Origin: an uncultured Nesterenkonia sp.
GTDB lineage: Bacteria > Actinomycetota > Actinomycetes > Actinomycetales > Micrococcaceae
Reading direction: 5' to 3'
Assembly: GCA_947494195.1 (NCBI GenBank)
Contig: CANLUC010000001.1
Span: 372,001-436,000 of the forward strand
DNA length: 64,000 nucleotides
Shown: in pieces, positions 45,082 to 54,207 of the stretch
How the letters are laid out: every line of letters starts with the position of its first letter
How positions within the stretch are numbered: the first letter of the stretch is position 1
Notes under the pieces: model-generated
What the model was told of the DNA's origin: nothing
The model's database searches: none
What the model saw: the letters and a program-made list of their open reading frames with translations, nothing else
Position numbers and translations under genes: made by a program

Positions 45082-46947
45082 GTGAGCATGGAACGCGCGG
45101 CATGGGGCTCGCTGTACAGCATGACCCATGCGAAGAAGGACTACAGGCCGTTCAACAAGGAGACGCTGAAACGGATCGGCGGGTTCGCCCGCCCGCACCG
45201 CAGAAAACTGATCTGGTTCCTGATCCTTTCGGTCATCACCGCCGCGCTCGCCGTGGCGACTCCCCTGTTGGCGGGGCAGGTCGTCAACGCGATCACCAGT
45301 GAGGCAGCCGTGAGCGTGGTCATCCGGCTGGCAGTGCTGATCGCGTTCATCGCGCTGGCCGACGCCGGGTTCAACGTGCTCAGCCGCTGGCTGTCCTCAC
45401 AGATCGGCGAAGGGCTGATCCTTGACCTGCGAACAGCTGTCTTCGATCACGTGCAGAAGATGCCGATCGCCTTCTTCACCCGAACTCGGACCGGTGCCCT
45501 GGTCAGTCGGCTCAACAATGATGTGATCGGAGCTCAGCGGGCGTTCAGCGGGACGCTCTCCGGAGTGGTCGGGAACCTGGTCATGGTCATCCTCACACTG
45601 ATCGCCATGCTCTCACTCTCCTGGCAGGTGACCGTGCTGGCCCTGCTGATGCTGCCGGTGTTCGTGCTGCCCGCCCGCCGGATGGGTCGCCGCCTCGCCG
45701 TGCTGCAGCGTGAGGCCGCCAACCACAACGCCGCCATGGGCACCCAGATGACCGAACGGTTCTCGGCCCCCGGGGCCACGCTGATCAAACTCTTCGGCCG
45801 ACCCGAGGAGGAGTCGGTGGAGTTCGAGGAGCGCGCCCGCCGCGTCCGGAACATCGGCGTCAAGACAGCCATGCTGCAGTCAAGCTTCGTCACCGCGCTG
45901 ACACTGGTCTCCGCGCTGGCGCTCGCCCTGGTCTACGGGCTGGGCGGCTTCTACGCGATAGTCGGCGAACTCGAGGCCGGCGCCGTGGTCTCCCTCGCGC
46001 TGCTGCTCACCCGGCTCTATGCGCCCCTGACCGCCCTGGCGAGTGCACGGGTGGAGGTCATGAGCGCGGTGGTCAGCTTCGAACGGGTCTTCGAGGTGCT
46101 GGATCTCAAGCCGCTGATCACGGAGAAGCCCCATCCCGAGCTCATCCCTGCTGGTCCTGCCTCGGTGGTCTTCGACGGCGTCACGTTCGCCTACCCCTCA
46201 GCGGAGAAGGTCTCACTCGCCTCCCTCGAGGAGGTGGCCACCTTGGACACTCGCGGGGGTGAGGAGGTGCTGCACGGCATCGACTTCCGTGTCGAGCCGG
46301 GCCAGACGGTGGCACTGGTGGGCTCCTCAGGAGCCGGCAAGTCCACCATCGCGGCGCTGCTCGCTCGGCTCTACGACGTGGATTCCGGCTCGGTGAAGGT
46401 CGCCGGCGTGGATCTGCGCGACACCAGCTTCGCCTCGCTGCGCGCCACGCTCGGCGTGGTCACCCAGGACGGGCACCTCTTCCACGACAGCATTCGCGCG
46501 AACCTGACGCTGCCGGCGCCGGAGGCCAGCGACGAGGAGGTCTGGGACGCACTGCGCCGCGCCCGGCTGGAGGCACTGGTGCACTCCATGCCTGACGGCC
46601 TGGACACCGTGGTGGGCGAGCGCGGCTACCGGCTCTCCGGCGGAGAGCGTCAACGGATGACACTTGCCCGTCTGCTGCTCGCCCAGCCGCAGGTGGTGAT
46701 CCTCGACGAGGCCACGGCCGCGCTGGACTCCACCTCCGAGGCCGCAGTCCAGGCAGCGCTGACCGAGGCGCTCGTGGGACGCACCGCACTGGTGATCGCA
46801 CACCGGCTCTCCACGGTCCGCGCTGCGGACTCCATCCTGGTCGTGGAGGCGGGGGAGATCGTCGAACGCGGCACCCACCCGGAGCTGCTGGCCGCCGACG
46901 GACGATATGCCGAGCTCTACCGCACCCAGTTCGCCACCGACGGCTGA
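45082..46947 (+). CDS. ABC exporter, fused membrane and ATPase domains
   Basis: A 621-residue half-transporter that should act as a dimer. Six membrane helices fill residues about 35-330. The ATPase has Walker A ALVGSSGAGKSTIA, a Q-loop at VVTQDGHLF, the signature LSGGERQRM and Walker B VVILDEATAALDS, with the H-loop in IAHRLSTVRAAD. All catalytic residues are kept. It belongs to the lipid/drug exporter type (MsbA/BmrA-like); cargo unknown. GTG 45082 lies six bases after a GGGGG tract; ATG 45088 is an alternative. Confidence 0.88.
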   Translation: MSMERAAWGSLYSMTHAKKDYRPFNKETLKRIGGFARPHRRKLIWFLILSVITAALAVATPLLAGQVVNAITSEAAVSVVIRLAVLIAFIALADAGFNVLSRWLSSQIGEGLILDLRTAVFDHVQKMPIAFFTRTRTGALVSRLNNDVIGAQRAFSGTLSGVVGNLVMVILTLIAMLSLSWQVTVLALLMLPVFVLPARRMGRRLAVLQREAANHNAAMGTQMTERFSAPGATLIKLFGRPEEESVEFEERARRVRNIGVKTAMLQSSFVTALTLVSALALALVYGLGGFYAIVGELEAGAVVSLALLLTRLYAPLTALASARVEVMSAVVSFERVFEVLDLKPLITEKPHPELIPAGPASVVFDGVTFAYPSAEKVSLASLEEVATLDTRGGEEVLHGIDFRVEPGQTVALVGSSGAGKSTIAALLARLYDVDSGSVKVAGVDLRDTSFASLRATLGVVTQDGHLFHDSIRANLTLPAPEASDEEVWDALRRARLEALVHSMPDGLDTVVGERGYRLSGGERQRMTLARLLLAQPQVVILDEATAALDSTSEAAVQAALTEALVGRTALVIAHRLSTVRAADSILVVEAGEIVERGTHPELLAADGRYAELYRTQFATDG

Positions 46948-46993
46948 CGGGACGCTCCGTAGGATGGAGAGCCACCCAATGAGAGGCACCAGG

Positions 46994-47698
46994 ATGAGAG
47001 CACGTTTCGAAGAACTCGACTTCCAGCAGACGCCCATGGGTGAGCTGATGCTCCGGCGACGCACCGAAGTCGGCACAGGCACCGACATCTACGAGGTGAA
47101 GCTCGGCGAGGAATTCCTGATGTCCAGCCTCTTCACGGTCGCGGAGGAGCAGATGGCCACACTTGGTCTGGCAGCTGCCAGTGGAGACGAGCTGGATGTC
47201 CTGGTCGGCGGACTGGGGCTGGGCTACACCGCGGTCACGGCACTCGGAGATGACCGCGTTCGGAGCCTGGAGGTCATCGATGCTCTCGGTGAAGTCATCG
47301 GGTGGCATCAGCGCAAGCTTCTTCCGGTCTCCCCCGCGCTGGTCGAGGACCCCAGGACGCGCCTGCGTCGGGACGACTTCTTCGCCGTCGTCCGGCAGGC
47401 TCCAGCCGCGGACGCCCCCCGCTACGACGTGATCCTGCTCGACGTCGACCACTCGCCGCGGCATACGCTGGCGCCGAGTCACGCTGACCTCTACACGGTT
47501 CCCGGACTCACCGCGCTGGCTGAGCACCTCAACGACGGCGGCGTCTTCACGCTGTGGTCCGACGACGCGCCGGACGAGGACTTCCACGCCACCCTCGCCT
47601 CGGTGTTCGCCGACACTCAGGCCCATGTCGTCGACTTCGACAATCACCTCACCGGCGGGACGTCCTCGAACACCGTCTACGTGGGGATCCGCCAGTGA
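46994..47698 (+). CDS. Spermidine synthase-like methyltransferase-fold protein
   Basis: A 234-residue protein with a Rossmann fold close to polyamine synthases. VLVGGLGLGYTAVTAL is motif I, LEVIDALGEVIGWHQ gives the acidic ribose-binding residue region, and YDVILLDVDHSP stands where SpeE has its catalytic aspartate segment. It lacks the usual N-terminal beta domain of full SpeE. Many actinobacteria have such genes of unknown substrate. It follows the ABC exporter by 46 bases. Confidence 0.72.
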   Translation: MRARFEELDFQQTPMGELMLRRRTEVGTGTDIYEVKLGEEFLMSSLFTVAEEQMATLGLAAASGDELDVLVGGLGLGYTAVTALGDDRVRSLEVIDALGEVIGWHQRKLLPVSPALVEDPRTRLRRDDFFAVVRQAPAADAPRYDVILLDVDHSPRHTLAPSHADLYTVPGLTALAEHLNDGGVFTLWSDDAPDEDFHATLASVFADTQAHVVDFDNHLTGGTSSNTVYVGIRQ

Positions 47699-47809
47699 AC
47701 ACTGCGTAATATCACGTCATATGAGGTCAGCGGCCTGTGAGGTCTTCCTAAACGGGCTCAGCGGGGAGAAGATGACCGTGAGCGAAAGCTCACCATCACC
47801 TGCACCGCA

Positions 47810-48091
47810 ATGCAGCGGCGCCGAAACTGGTCAGGAGCCACAGCAAAGACTGAGAGCACCCGTTCCGAGAATCTGAATCCCGGAGGCAACCAACCCCATC
47901 AGATCGGTGACTGGGCCGATCTGGGCCAGGAGATGTGGTCGTATCTCACCGGCCGCGGGGCCGCGGTGAACTACACGCTGGAAGACATGACGGTCGAGGT
48001 GCCACGCGATATCGGACCCGACGCTCCACGCGCCGTATGGAAGTTCAATGGGACGCTCCGCGTGACCACCAGCGACGAAGCAAACTCCTAG
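47810..48091 (+). CDS. Small hypothetical protein, possibly frameshifted at its start
   Basis: A 93-residue frame from ATG 47810 without any ribosome-binding site. Its second half (GQEMWSYLTGRGAAVNYTLEDMTVEV, ending VWKFNGTLRVTT) looks like real protein. A better start, ATG 47772 behind GGGGAGA, opens a different frame (MTVSESSPSPAPQ) that stops at 47876. Either there is a frameshift between the two, or the start is misread. I do not recognise the family. The FHA-like gene follows after 31 bases. Confidence 0.45.
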   Translation: MQRRRNWSGATAKTESTRSENLNPGGNQPHQIGDWADLGQEMWSYLTGRGAAVNYTLEDMTVEVPRDIGPDAPRAVWKFNGTLRVTTSDEANS

Positions 48092-48122
48092 AGGGGCCGC
48101 GTCGGGTGAGTCAGGGGCCATC

Positions 48123-48974
48123 ATGCGCCTAGACATCGACATCAGCGCCTCGATCACGCAGATCGAGGCGGACGGCACCGAGTCGGGCCAGGTGAACGCC
48201 AGCATCAGGGCCGAAGGTCAGCACATCGAGATCCACACCCAGGACTCCTCGCTGCTGGACGGCATGCCGCGGTCCATCACTCGAGCTGCCGACGCCTTCG
48301 CTTCACGGTTGGCGGCCCAAGGATTGACCCTTTCCATCACAGGTCCTGCCGGTGAGATTGTGAGCCTCGGAGCGGTGAAGACCACGGTGATGAGCCGACT
48401 TCTCACCCGTTCGAAGCATATTCGGCTGGGGTCTTTGAAATCGCTGCCCCGCTTCGCGAACGCCGGAGCTTCCGGGGCGGAGAGCTCGGGTTCGCTCATC
48501 CCTCCAGAGACCCCGTGGCCGCCAGCGCCCACGTTCAACCGCCGCATCCGCCGCAGAATCACCACCACTCACGCGCCGCGTGGTTCCGGACGACCGCGGC
48601 TGATCATGAGCCGGGCAGACCAGCACGATGCGGGTCCGCTGGAGTTCAACCTCATCGCCGACCGCACCCTGATCGGCAGCGACGAGAACTCCGATCTTCA
48701 GCTGGCAGGCCTGGAACCAGTCCACGCGGAGATCCTTCACGATGATTTTGATGAATACGTGATCGTCCGCCATGGTTCCATCGGGGGCAGCCGCAGCGCC
48801 GAACCTGGCGCGCCGGTGACCCTGCGCACCGGTTCGCGGATCGACCTGGGAGCGTGGCGGCTGGTGTTCCTGCGCGAGGAGTACGCCGATCACGGACGCC
48901 CCTACGGAGGACGCCAAGGCGGCGAGCTGGCGTATCAGCGACCCCAGGTGGACCCCTACCGGCGCCGCGAGTAG
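48123..48974 (+). CDS. FHA-like domain protein
   Basis: A 283-residue protein. The first 110 residues form an uncharacterised domain with alternating strands (MRLDIDISASITQIEADG). A Pro/Arg-rich linker leads to an FHA-like region around NLIADRTLIGSDENSDLQLAGLEPVHAEILHDD with the G-S-x-N and H-A-E pattern of FHA folds. FHA domains bind phosphothreonine peptides. The tail is rich in Gly, Arg and Tyr. No kinase gene is nearby. AGGGG lies before ATG 48123. Confidence 0.65.
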   Translation: MRLDIDISASITQIEADGTESGQVNASIRAEGQHIEIHTQDSSLLDGMPRSITRAADAFASRLAAQGLTLSITGPAGEIVSLGAVKTTVMSRLLTRSKHIRLGSLKSLPRFANAGASGAESSGSLIPPETPWPPAPTFNRRIRRRITTTHAPRGSGRPRLIMSRADQHDAGPLEFNLIADRTLIGSDENSDLQLAGLEPVHAEILHDDFDEYVIVRHGSIGGSRSAEPGAPVTLRTGSRIDLGAWRLVFLREEYADHGRPYGGRQGGELAYQRPQVDPYRRRE

Positions 48975-48992
48975 AGCTCACGGCACCCAGTT

Positions 48993-49670
48993 TCAGCTGC
49001 CCAGGTGCTCGAGCAGCTCCGCTTCGGCAGCTCCGAGATATTCGACCAGGTAGTCCTCGGCCCCCTGTCGATCACCGGAGCTGAGCAGCGCCGCGAGCTC
49101 GCCGTTGCGCCGGATATAGGTGTGGTGGAAGCTCGGCTGCTCGGATTTGGCATGGAACGCCAGGCGCATGCGGGCGAGCACCTGCTCCATGAGCGCGTCG
49201 ATCATGGGGCTGCGCACCTGGGCGGCGATCGTCCGGTGGAACACCTGATTGGCCTGGGCCATCGCGGGCACATCACCGAGTTCTCGCGCCAGCTCGGCCC
49301 CCGAGACGATCCGGTGCAGCTGGTCCAGCTCCTCGGGCGGAAAATCTGCCGTCCGTACCGCTCCCACCTCGAGCACGCGACGTACCCGGTAGATCTCCTC
49401 GATGTCCTCGGCGGTGGGCTGGTGGACGAAGACTCCACGGTTTGGGTGCTTCTCCACCAGTCCCTCGGCGGCGAGGATCTGGAATCCGCTGCGCAGGGTG
49501 TGCCGGGAGATCTCCAGCTGACGGGTCAGCTGGACCTCGGGAAGCTTGGTGCCGGGGCGGATCGCTCCGGCCGAGATGGCGCCGCGCAGCAGCTCCGCCA
49601 CGCGCTCCGGGGCGTGGGCGTGTTCGCTGAGCCCCTCGGCAGACAGGGAGCGCCACATCACGTCGGTCAT
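48993..49670 (-). CDS. GntR-family regulator (FadR/FCD type) of the 5-oxoproline genes
   Basis: A 225-residue regulator. The N-terminal winged helix shows AGAIRPGTKLPEVQLTRQLEISRHTLRSGFQILAAEGL (landmarks PGTKLPE and SRHTLR). The FCD effector domain follows, with metal-ligand-type residues around AQANQVFHRTIAAQ and SFHHTYIRRNGELAALL. It is the last gene of the pxpA-pxpBC-accC series. FadR-type proteins bind short palindromes; the ATTGT-N3-ACAAT sites at 43546, 43570 and 54099 are the best candidates. The inducer could be 5-oxoproline. Confidence 0.85.
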   Translation of the reverse strand: MTDVMWRSLSAEGLSEHAHAPERVAELLRGAISAGAIRPGTKLPEVQLTRQLEISRHTLRSGFQILAAEGLVEKHPNRGVFVHQPTAEDIEEIYRVRRVLEVGAVRTADFPPEELDQLHRIVSGAELARELGDVPAMAQANQVFHRTIAAQVRSPMIDALMEQVLARMRLAFHAKSEQPSFHHTYIRRNGELAALLSSGDRQGAEDYLVEYLGAAEAELLEHLGS

Positions 49671-49743
49671 CCCACCAATCTAACCGAGCGCCGAAGCCCA
49701 TGATCGGAGCGCGCGGTCGAGGTCTCGGTCACGGTCGGAGTTC

Positions 49744-51540
49744 TCAGTCGATCCGCCCGAGGACCTGCCCGGCCTTCAGCGCGGCCCCGGGCTGCAGCTC
49801 CTCGCGAGAGAACGTTCCGCTGCTCGGTGCTGCGACGGTGGATTCCATCTTCATGGCTTCGACCACCGCGACAGCGTCACCGGCGGAGACGCTGGCACCA
49901 TCCTCCACGGACCAGCGGACCAGGCTGCCCGCCAGTGTGGTGAGAACGGCGCCCTTCTCCGGCTCACCGGGGCCGGCAGGGGCACCGTCGTCGGCGGTGT
50001 CCTCACCGGTCGCGCCGTTCTGCCCACCAGCCAGCAGGCGCACCAGCGCCCCGGGCAGGCCCAGGGCGACCGGACGCCCGTCGATCTCCACCGTGGTGCG
50101 GCGCATGGCCTGTTCGCGGTGGCGCAGCGCGGCGGCCATATGCTCCGATCCCTGCATGCCCTCCCCGAAGGCGGCGTCGAACTCGGTCTCGATCCACCGG
50201 GTGTGCACCCGGAATCCCGCAGCGCCCTCGGTGGCGAGGAAGTCCTCGGCCTCGAGCACCTGGCGGTGGAACGGCAGGACAGTGGGCAGGCCTTCGATGC
50301 GCATCTCAGCCAGTGCCATCTGGGCCCTGCGCAGCGTGGTCGCCCGGTCTGGGCCGGTGACGATCAGCTTGGCGAGCATCGAATCGAAGGCCCCCGAGAC
50401 CTCGTCGCCGCTGCGCACCCCGGTGTCCACCCGGATGCCGGGCCCGGTGGGCGGTGCGAAGACCTCCACGGGCCCGGGGGTGGGCAGGAATCCGTGGGCC
50501 GGCTCTTCGGCGTTGAGTCGGAACTCCACTGAATGACCTGTGGGCTGGGGGTCTTCGGTGAGTCGCAGCGGGTGACCCTCCGCGATGCGCAGCTGCTCGG
50601 ACACCAGATCCACGCCCGAGGTCTCTTCGGTGACCGGGTGCTCCACCTGCAGGCGGGTGTTGACCTCCAAGAAGCTCAACAGGCCAGGTCGACCCTCCTG
50701 TTCCGGGCTGAGCAGGTACTCCACGGTGCCGGCACCGACGTAGCCCGCCTCGGAGCAGATCGCGCGCGCGGAGCGGTGGATCTCGGCACGCTGGTCGTCG
50801 CTGAGGAACGGCGCGGGCGCCTCCTCCACGAGCTTCTGGTTCCGTCGCTGCAGCGAACAGTCTCGGGTCCCGACGACGACGACGCTGCCGTGCTCATCCG
50901 CGAGCACCTGCGCCTCCACGTGTCGGGGGCTATCCAGGAACCGCTCCACGAAGCACTCGCCGCGACCGAAGGCGGATTCGGCTTCCCGCACTGCGGAGGC
51001 GAAGGCCTCATCGATCTCGACCTCCTCCCGGACGATGCGCATGCCGCGGCCTCCCCCGCCATGGGCGGCCTTGATCGCCACCGGCAGTCCATGCTCGGCG
51101 ACGAAGGCGCGGATCTCATCCGAGGAGGCGACGGGCCCGTCGGTGCCGGGGACCAGAGGCGCACCGACTTTGACCGCGAGCGCCCGCGCGGTGACCTTGT
51201 TGCCCAGTGACTCGATGGTCTCCGGACGAGGACCGATCCAGGTCAGACCGGCCTCGCGCACGGCCCGGGCGAAGTCGGCGTTCTCGGAGAGGAACCCATA
51301 GCCGGGGTGGATCGCGTCGGCGTCGGTCTGCAGGGCGGCGTCGAGCAGCTTGTCCTGGTCCAGGTAGGTCTGACCTGAGGTGGTGCCGTGCAGTGCGAGT
51401 GCTTGGTCGGCGAGCTGGACATGCAGCGCATCGGCATCCTGGTCGGCATAGACCGCCACGGTGGTGTAGCCCGATTCACGGGCGCTGCGGATGATGCGGA
51501 CAGCGATTTCGCCACGGTTGGCGATCAGGATGCGCTTCAT
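49744..51540 (-). CDS. accC: Biotin carboxylase fused to biotin carboxyl carrier domain
   Basis: A 598-residue protein. Residues 1-450 are biotin carboxylase: MKRILIANRGEIAVRI, the ATP-grasp Gly-rich loop HGGGGRGM, EVNTRLQVEHPVTEE with the catalytic residues. The C-terminal 75 residues are a biotinyl domain with the biotin lysine in VEAMKMES. This is the alpha-subunit plan of acyl-CoA carboxylases. Here no acyl-CoA carboxyltransferase gene follows; instead it lies between pxpBC and gntR. AHS1-AHS2 domains, as in PxpBC, are the carboxyltransferase of urea carboxylase, so it may serve PxpBC. Confidence 0.88.
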   Translation of the reverse strand: MKRILIANRGEIAVRIIRSARESGYTTVAVYADQDADALHVQLADQALALHGTTSGQTYLDQDKLLDAALQTDADAIHPGYGFLSENADFARAVREAGLTWIGPRPETIESLGNKVTARALAVKVGAPLVPGTDGPVASSDEIRAFVAEHGLPVAIKAAHGGGGRGMRIVREEVEIDEAFASAVREAESAFGRGECFVERFLDSPRHVEAQVLADEHGSVVVVGTRDCSLQRRNQKLVEEAPAPFLSDDQRAEIHRSARAICSEAGYVGAGTVEYLLSPEQEGRPGLLSFLEVNTRLQVEHPVTEETSGVDLVSEQLRIAEGHPLRLTEDPQPTGHSVEFRLNAEEPAHGFLPTPGPVEVFAPPTGPGIRVDTGVRSGDEVSGAFDSMLAKLIVTGPDRATTLRRAQMALAEMRIEGLPTVLPFHRQVLEAEDFLATEGAAGFRVHTRWIETEFDAAFGEGMQGSEHMAAALRHREQAMRRTTVEIDGRPVALGLPGALVRLLAGGQNGATGEDTADDGAPAGPGEPEKGAVLTTLAGSLVRWSVEDGASVSAGDAVAVVEAMKMESTVAAPSSGTFSREELQPGAALKAGQVLGRID

Positions 51541-51593
51541 GGTGAGGTCTTCTCTCCGAGGTCAGGCGACTGGGGGCTCAGGGGCTGCGGGGG

Positions 51594-53261
51594 TCAGGGC
51601 GTCGGGGTCAGGGCGTCGGGGTCCACCGGCGTCAGGTGGATCGTGTCTCCGGGGACCAGCTGGGCGGCAGCGGAGAGGTCCTCGTCGATGACCACGCCAA
51701 TCACCGGATAGCCGCCGGTGACCGGGTGATCGTTGAGGAAGAGCACCGGCGTTCCGGTCGGCGGCATCTGCAGCGAGCCGCGCACCACGCCCTCGCTGGG
51801 GAGCTCTCCGTTCTCCAGGCGCTCCAGCGCACGGCCTGGCTCTCCGGCACTGGTCTCCCCCACCTGCAGGCGTATCCCGATCCGGTTCGAGGCCTGAGTC
51901 ACGGTCCAGGACTGGGAGGTCAATCGGTGCGCCTCCTCGGGGCTGAACCAGTCGTCGCGGGGGCCATAGGTGAAGCGCAGCGCGGTCGTCCCGGCGGCGG
52001 GTGCGGTCTCTGGCAGGCCCACGGCGCAGGTGGCCAGTGCTGCCTGGAACACCTGATCGCCGGCGGTCAGCGGGTCAGGACCCAGTCCGGACATCGTGTC
52101 GCTGGAGACGCTGCCCAGGACCTCCGGGGCGGCGATTCCCCCGCGCAGCGCGAGGACGCTGCGCAGTCCACGTTTCGGGGCGCCGAGACTCAGCGTCTCA
52201 CCCGATGCCAACGCGAACGGCGACCGCAGCGGGGCACGGCGGGTGGCACCGGAGGCCCCGGTCACTGTGAGCGGCACCTCGGCTCCACAGACTGCCAGCA
52301 CCACAGTGGACTCCGCGCGCAGCGACAGGCCGCCGTGCAGCGACTCCAGCACCGCGGCATGTGGCTCGTTGCCGACCAGCCGGTTGGCCTGCAGCATCGC
52401 CGCCTCATCCGCGACCCCGGCCCGGGAGACCCCGAGGTCGCTGAAGCCGACGCGGCCCAGGTCCTGGATCAGCGTCTGCAGTCCGGGGTCGACCACGCTG
52501 AGCACCGCTTCCGGCGCGGGAGACTCAGCCTCGGGCGCGGAGTGGTCGGCCGAGGTCGAGCTGGTCTCCGAGGTCGAAGTGGTCGTGACCGCACGGCCCT
52601 GGACCGGCGTGTACCGGACGGAATCACCGGGCCGCACCAGCGCGGGAGACTCCTCCTGAGCTTCTCGGTTGAGGTCCCAGAGGACGGCCGGGGTGTGCCC
52701 GATGAGCTGCCATCCCCCAGGCGAGACGCGCGGGTAGACGGCTGAGAACTCTCCGGCCAGCGCGACGGCGCCGGCGGGGACTGCTTTGCGCGGGCTGCTG
52801 CGCCGTGGCACGTCCAGCGCGGCCGCGCCGCTGTCCGTGGACCCTCCGGCGGCGTCGTCGCTGTGGCTGGGAACGCAGTAGGTGAACCCCGGAGCGAAGC
52901 CGCCGAAGGCTCCCGTCCACGCCTGTCCGCTGTGCCAGGTGATCAGCGCCTCGGTGCTCGTCCCCAGGTGCGCGGCGAGCTCTTGGAGGTCCTCTCCGTC
53001 ATAGATGACCTCGAGCTCCACGTGGCGGGCGCCCTCGGCGGAGAAGGCGCGGAAGTCGAGACCCTCGAGCTGCTGGCGGGCCTCGCGCAGTGCGGTCCGG
53101 GAGGTGAAACGCAGCAGCACCGTGCGTGCTGCCGCGACGGCGTCGACCTGCCCGGGCAGCGGCGCGGTGGTGAGCTGCTGGTGGCAGGCCAGGACCTCGT
53201 CCAGGGTCGCCAGCTCCAACAGGAGTGCTCGGGGGCCGGCCTCGCGGATGGCGCTGATCAT
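51594..53261 (-). CDS. pxpBC: PxpB-PxpC fusion (KipI-KipA, AHS1-AHS2)
   Basis: A 555-residue fusion. The PxpB/AHS1 half (about 1-230) holds [34 protein letters not shown] (landmarks RRSSPRK and PAGAVA) and [11 protein letters not shown] Ser/Thr/Glu-rich linker follows. The PxpC/AHS2 half (about 265-550) starts with [20 protein letters not shown] and ends with [17 protein letters not shown]. With PxpA these subunits open 5-oxoproline to glutamate using ATP. The start overlaps the pxpA stop (ATGA). Confidence 0.9.
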   Translation of the reverse strand: MISAIREAGPRALLLELATLDEVLACHQQLTTAPLPGQVDAVAAARTVLLRFTSRTALREARQQLEGLDFRAFSAEGARHVELEVIYDGEDLQELAAHLGTSTEALITWHSGQAWTGAFGGFAPGFTYCVPSHSDDAAGGSTDSGAAALDVPRRSSPRKAVPAGAVALAGEFSAVYPRVSPGGWQLIGHTPAVLWDLNREAQEESPALVRPGDSVRYTPVQGRAVTTTSTSETSSTSADHSAPEAESPAPEAVLSVVDPGLQTLIQDLGRVGFSDLGVSRAGVADEAAMLQANRLVGNEPHAAVLESLHGGLSLRAESTVVLAVCGAEVPLTVTGASGATRRAPLRSPFALASGETLSLGAPKRGLRSVLALRGGIAAPEVLGSVSSDTMSGLGPDPLTAGDQVFQAALATCAVGLPETAPAAGTTALRFTYGPRDDWFSPEEAHRLTSQSWTVTQASNRIGIRLQVGETSAGEPGRALERLENGELPSEGVVRGSLQMPPTGTPVLFLNDHPVTGGYPVIGVVIDEDLSAAAQLVPGDTIHLTPVDPDALTPTP

Positions 53262-54028
53262 GCGAAGCTGCGGATGTCGATTCCGGAATCCTGCAGGGCG
53301 CTGCGCACGGCCTGGGCCATCGCGACCGCGTCGGGGGTGTCGCCGTGGGTGCATATGGACTCTGCCTGAGTCTCGATGCGGGTGCCGTCCCGGGCGATGA
53401 GCACCGATTCCTCGGCCAGGCGCAGCATGTTCTCCACCACCTGATCGGTGTCATGCAGCACGGCGTCGGGTTCGCGCCGGGAGACGAGCGTGCCATCGGG
53501 GTTGTAGCTTCGGTCGGCGAAGGCTTCAGAGACTCCGCGCAGCCCCGCGGCGGCGGCATAGTCCAGGGCGATGGATCCGGGAAGCAGCAGCACCGGCAGC
53601 TCGCGTCCGGTGCTGCTCTGGTATTCCGCGATGGTGTCGATGACGGCGTGGGCGTGGCCGGTGTGGGAGATCATGGAGTGATAGAGCGCCCCGTGGGGCT
53701 TCACGTAGCGGATCTGGGCGCCCACCGCGCCCGCGATACCTTCCAGCGCCCCGAGCTGATAGAGGACGTCGGCAGAGAGTTCCTCCGGGGAGCATTCCAG
53801 GTGTCGCCGGCCGAATCCGGCCAGGTCGCGGTAGCCGATGTGGGCTCCGATGGTGACCTCTTGGGCGACTGCCTCTGCCGCCGTCGCCCGGATGGTCAGG
53901 GGGTCCCCGGCGTGGAAGCCGCAGGCGATGTTGGCGCTCGACACCGTGCGCAGGATGGCGGCGTCGTCGCCGATGGTCCAATTGCCGAAGGACTCCCCGA
54001 CGTCGCTGTTCATGTCGATATGTGCCAC
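53258..54028 (-). CDS. pxpA: 5-oxoprolinase subunit A (LamB/YcsF family)
   Basis: A 256-residue PxpA. The opening [30 protein letters not shown] and later [11 protein letters not shown] are the metal- and substrate-site motifs of the family; [18 protein letters not shown] is near the C-terminus. PxpA together with PxpB and PxpC cleaves the lactam of 5-oxoproline. GTG 54028 has AGGAGG five bases upstream, which settles the start. It is the first gene of the operon, and an operator-like palindrome lies 70 bases upstream. Confidence 0.93.
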   Translation of the reverse strand: MAHIDMNSDVGESFGNWTIGDDAAILRTVSSANIACGFHAGDPLTIRATAAEAVAQEVTIGAHIGYRDLAGFGRRHLECSPEELSADVLYQLGALEGIAGAVGAQIRYVKPHGALYHSMISHTGHAHAVIDTIAEYQSSTGRELPVLLLPGSIALDYAAAAGLRGVSEAFADRSYNPDGTLVSRREPDAVLHDTDQVVENMLRLAEESVLIARDGTRIETQAESICTHGDTPDAVAMAQAVRSALQDSGIDIRSFA

Positions 54029-54084
54029 GTGAACCTCCTGGAGCCGGTGTTGCCCACGTCTCAATGTGAGCTGAGTCAAGGATG

Positions 54085-54112
54085 CCCCAGTTCTGGGGAT
54101 TGTTCAACAATC
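54085..54112. promoter_or_regulatory. Operator of the pxpA operon
   Basis: GATTGTTCAACAATC (54098-54112) is a perfect palindrome with the same core as the sites at 43546 and 43570. On the minus strand TTGAAC inside it could be a -35 element, with CATCCT 17 bp further as a weak -10. CCCCAG-TT-CTGGGG (54085-54098) is a second inverted repeat touching it, within the predicted spacer. Confidence 0.6.
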
Positions 54113-54146
54113 TGGCCGCGGTGATCTGCGCCGATCACCGAACCTG

Positions 54147-54207
54147 GCGAGCGTGCCGCACTCAGTCCTTGCGAGCGTGCCGCACTCAGTCCTTGCGAGC
54201 GTGCCGC
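54147..54207. repeat. 24-bp tandem repeat over the end of the ramB-like gene
   Basis: Units 54147-54170 and 54171-54194 are identical, and 54195-54207 repeats the first 13 bases. On the minus strand each unit reads CGGCACGCTCGCAAGGACTGA plus three bases, that is the last codons and the stop codon of the regulator gene; the repeat is split here only by the stop. The copies downstream lie outside the coding region. Confidence 0.9.
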
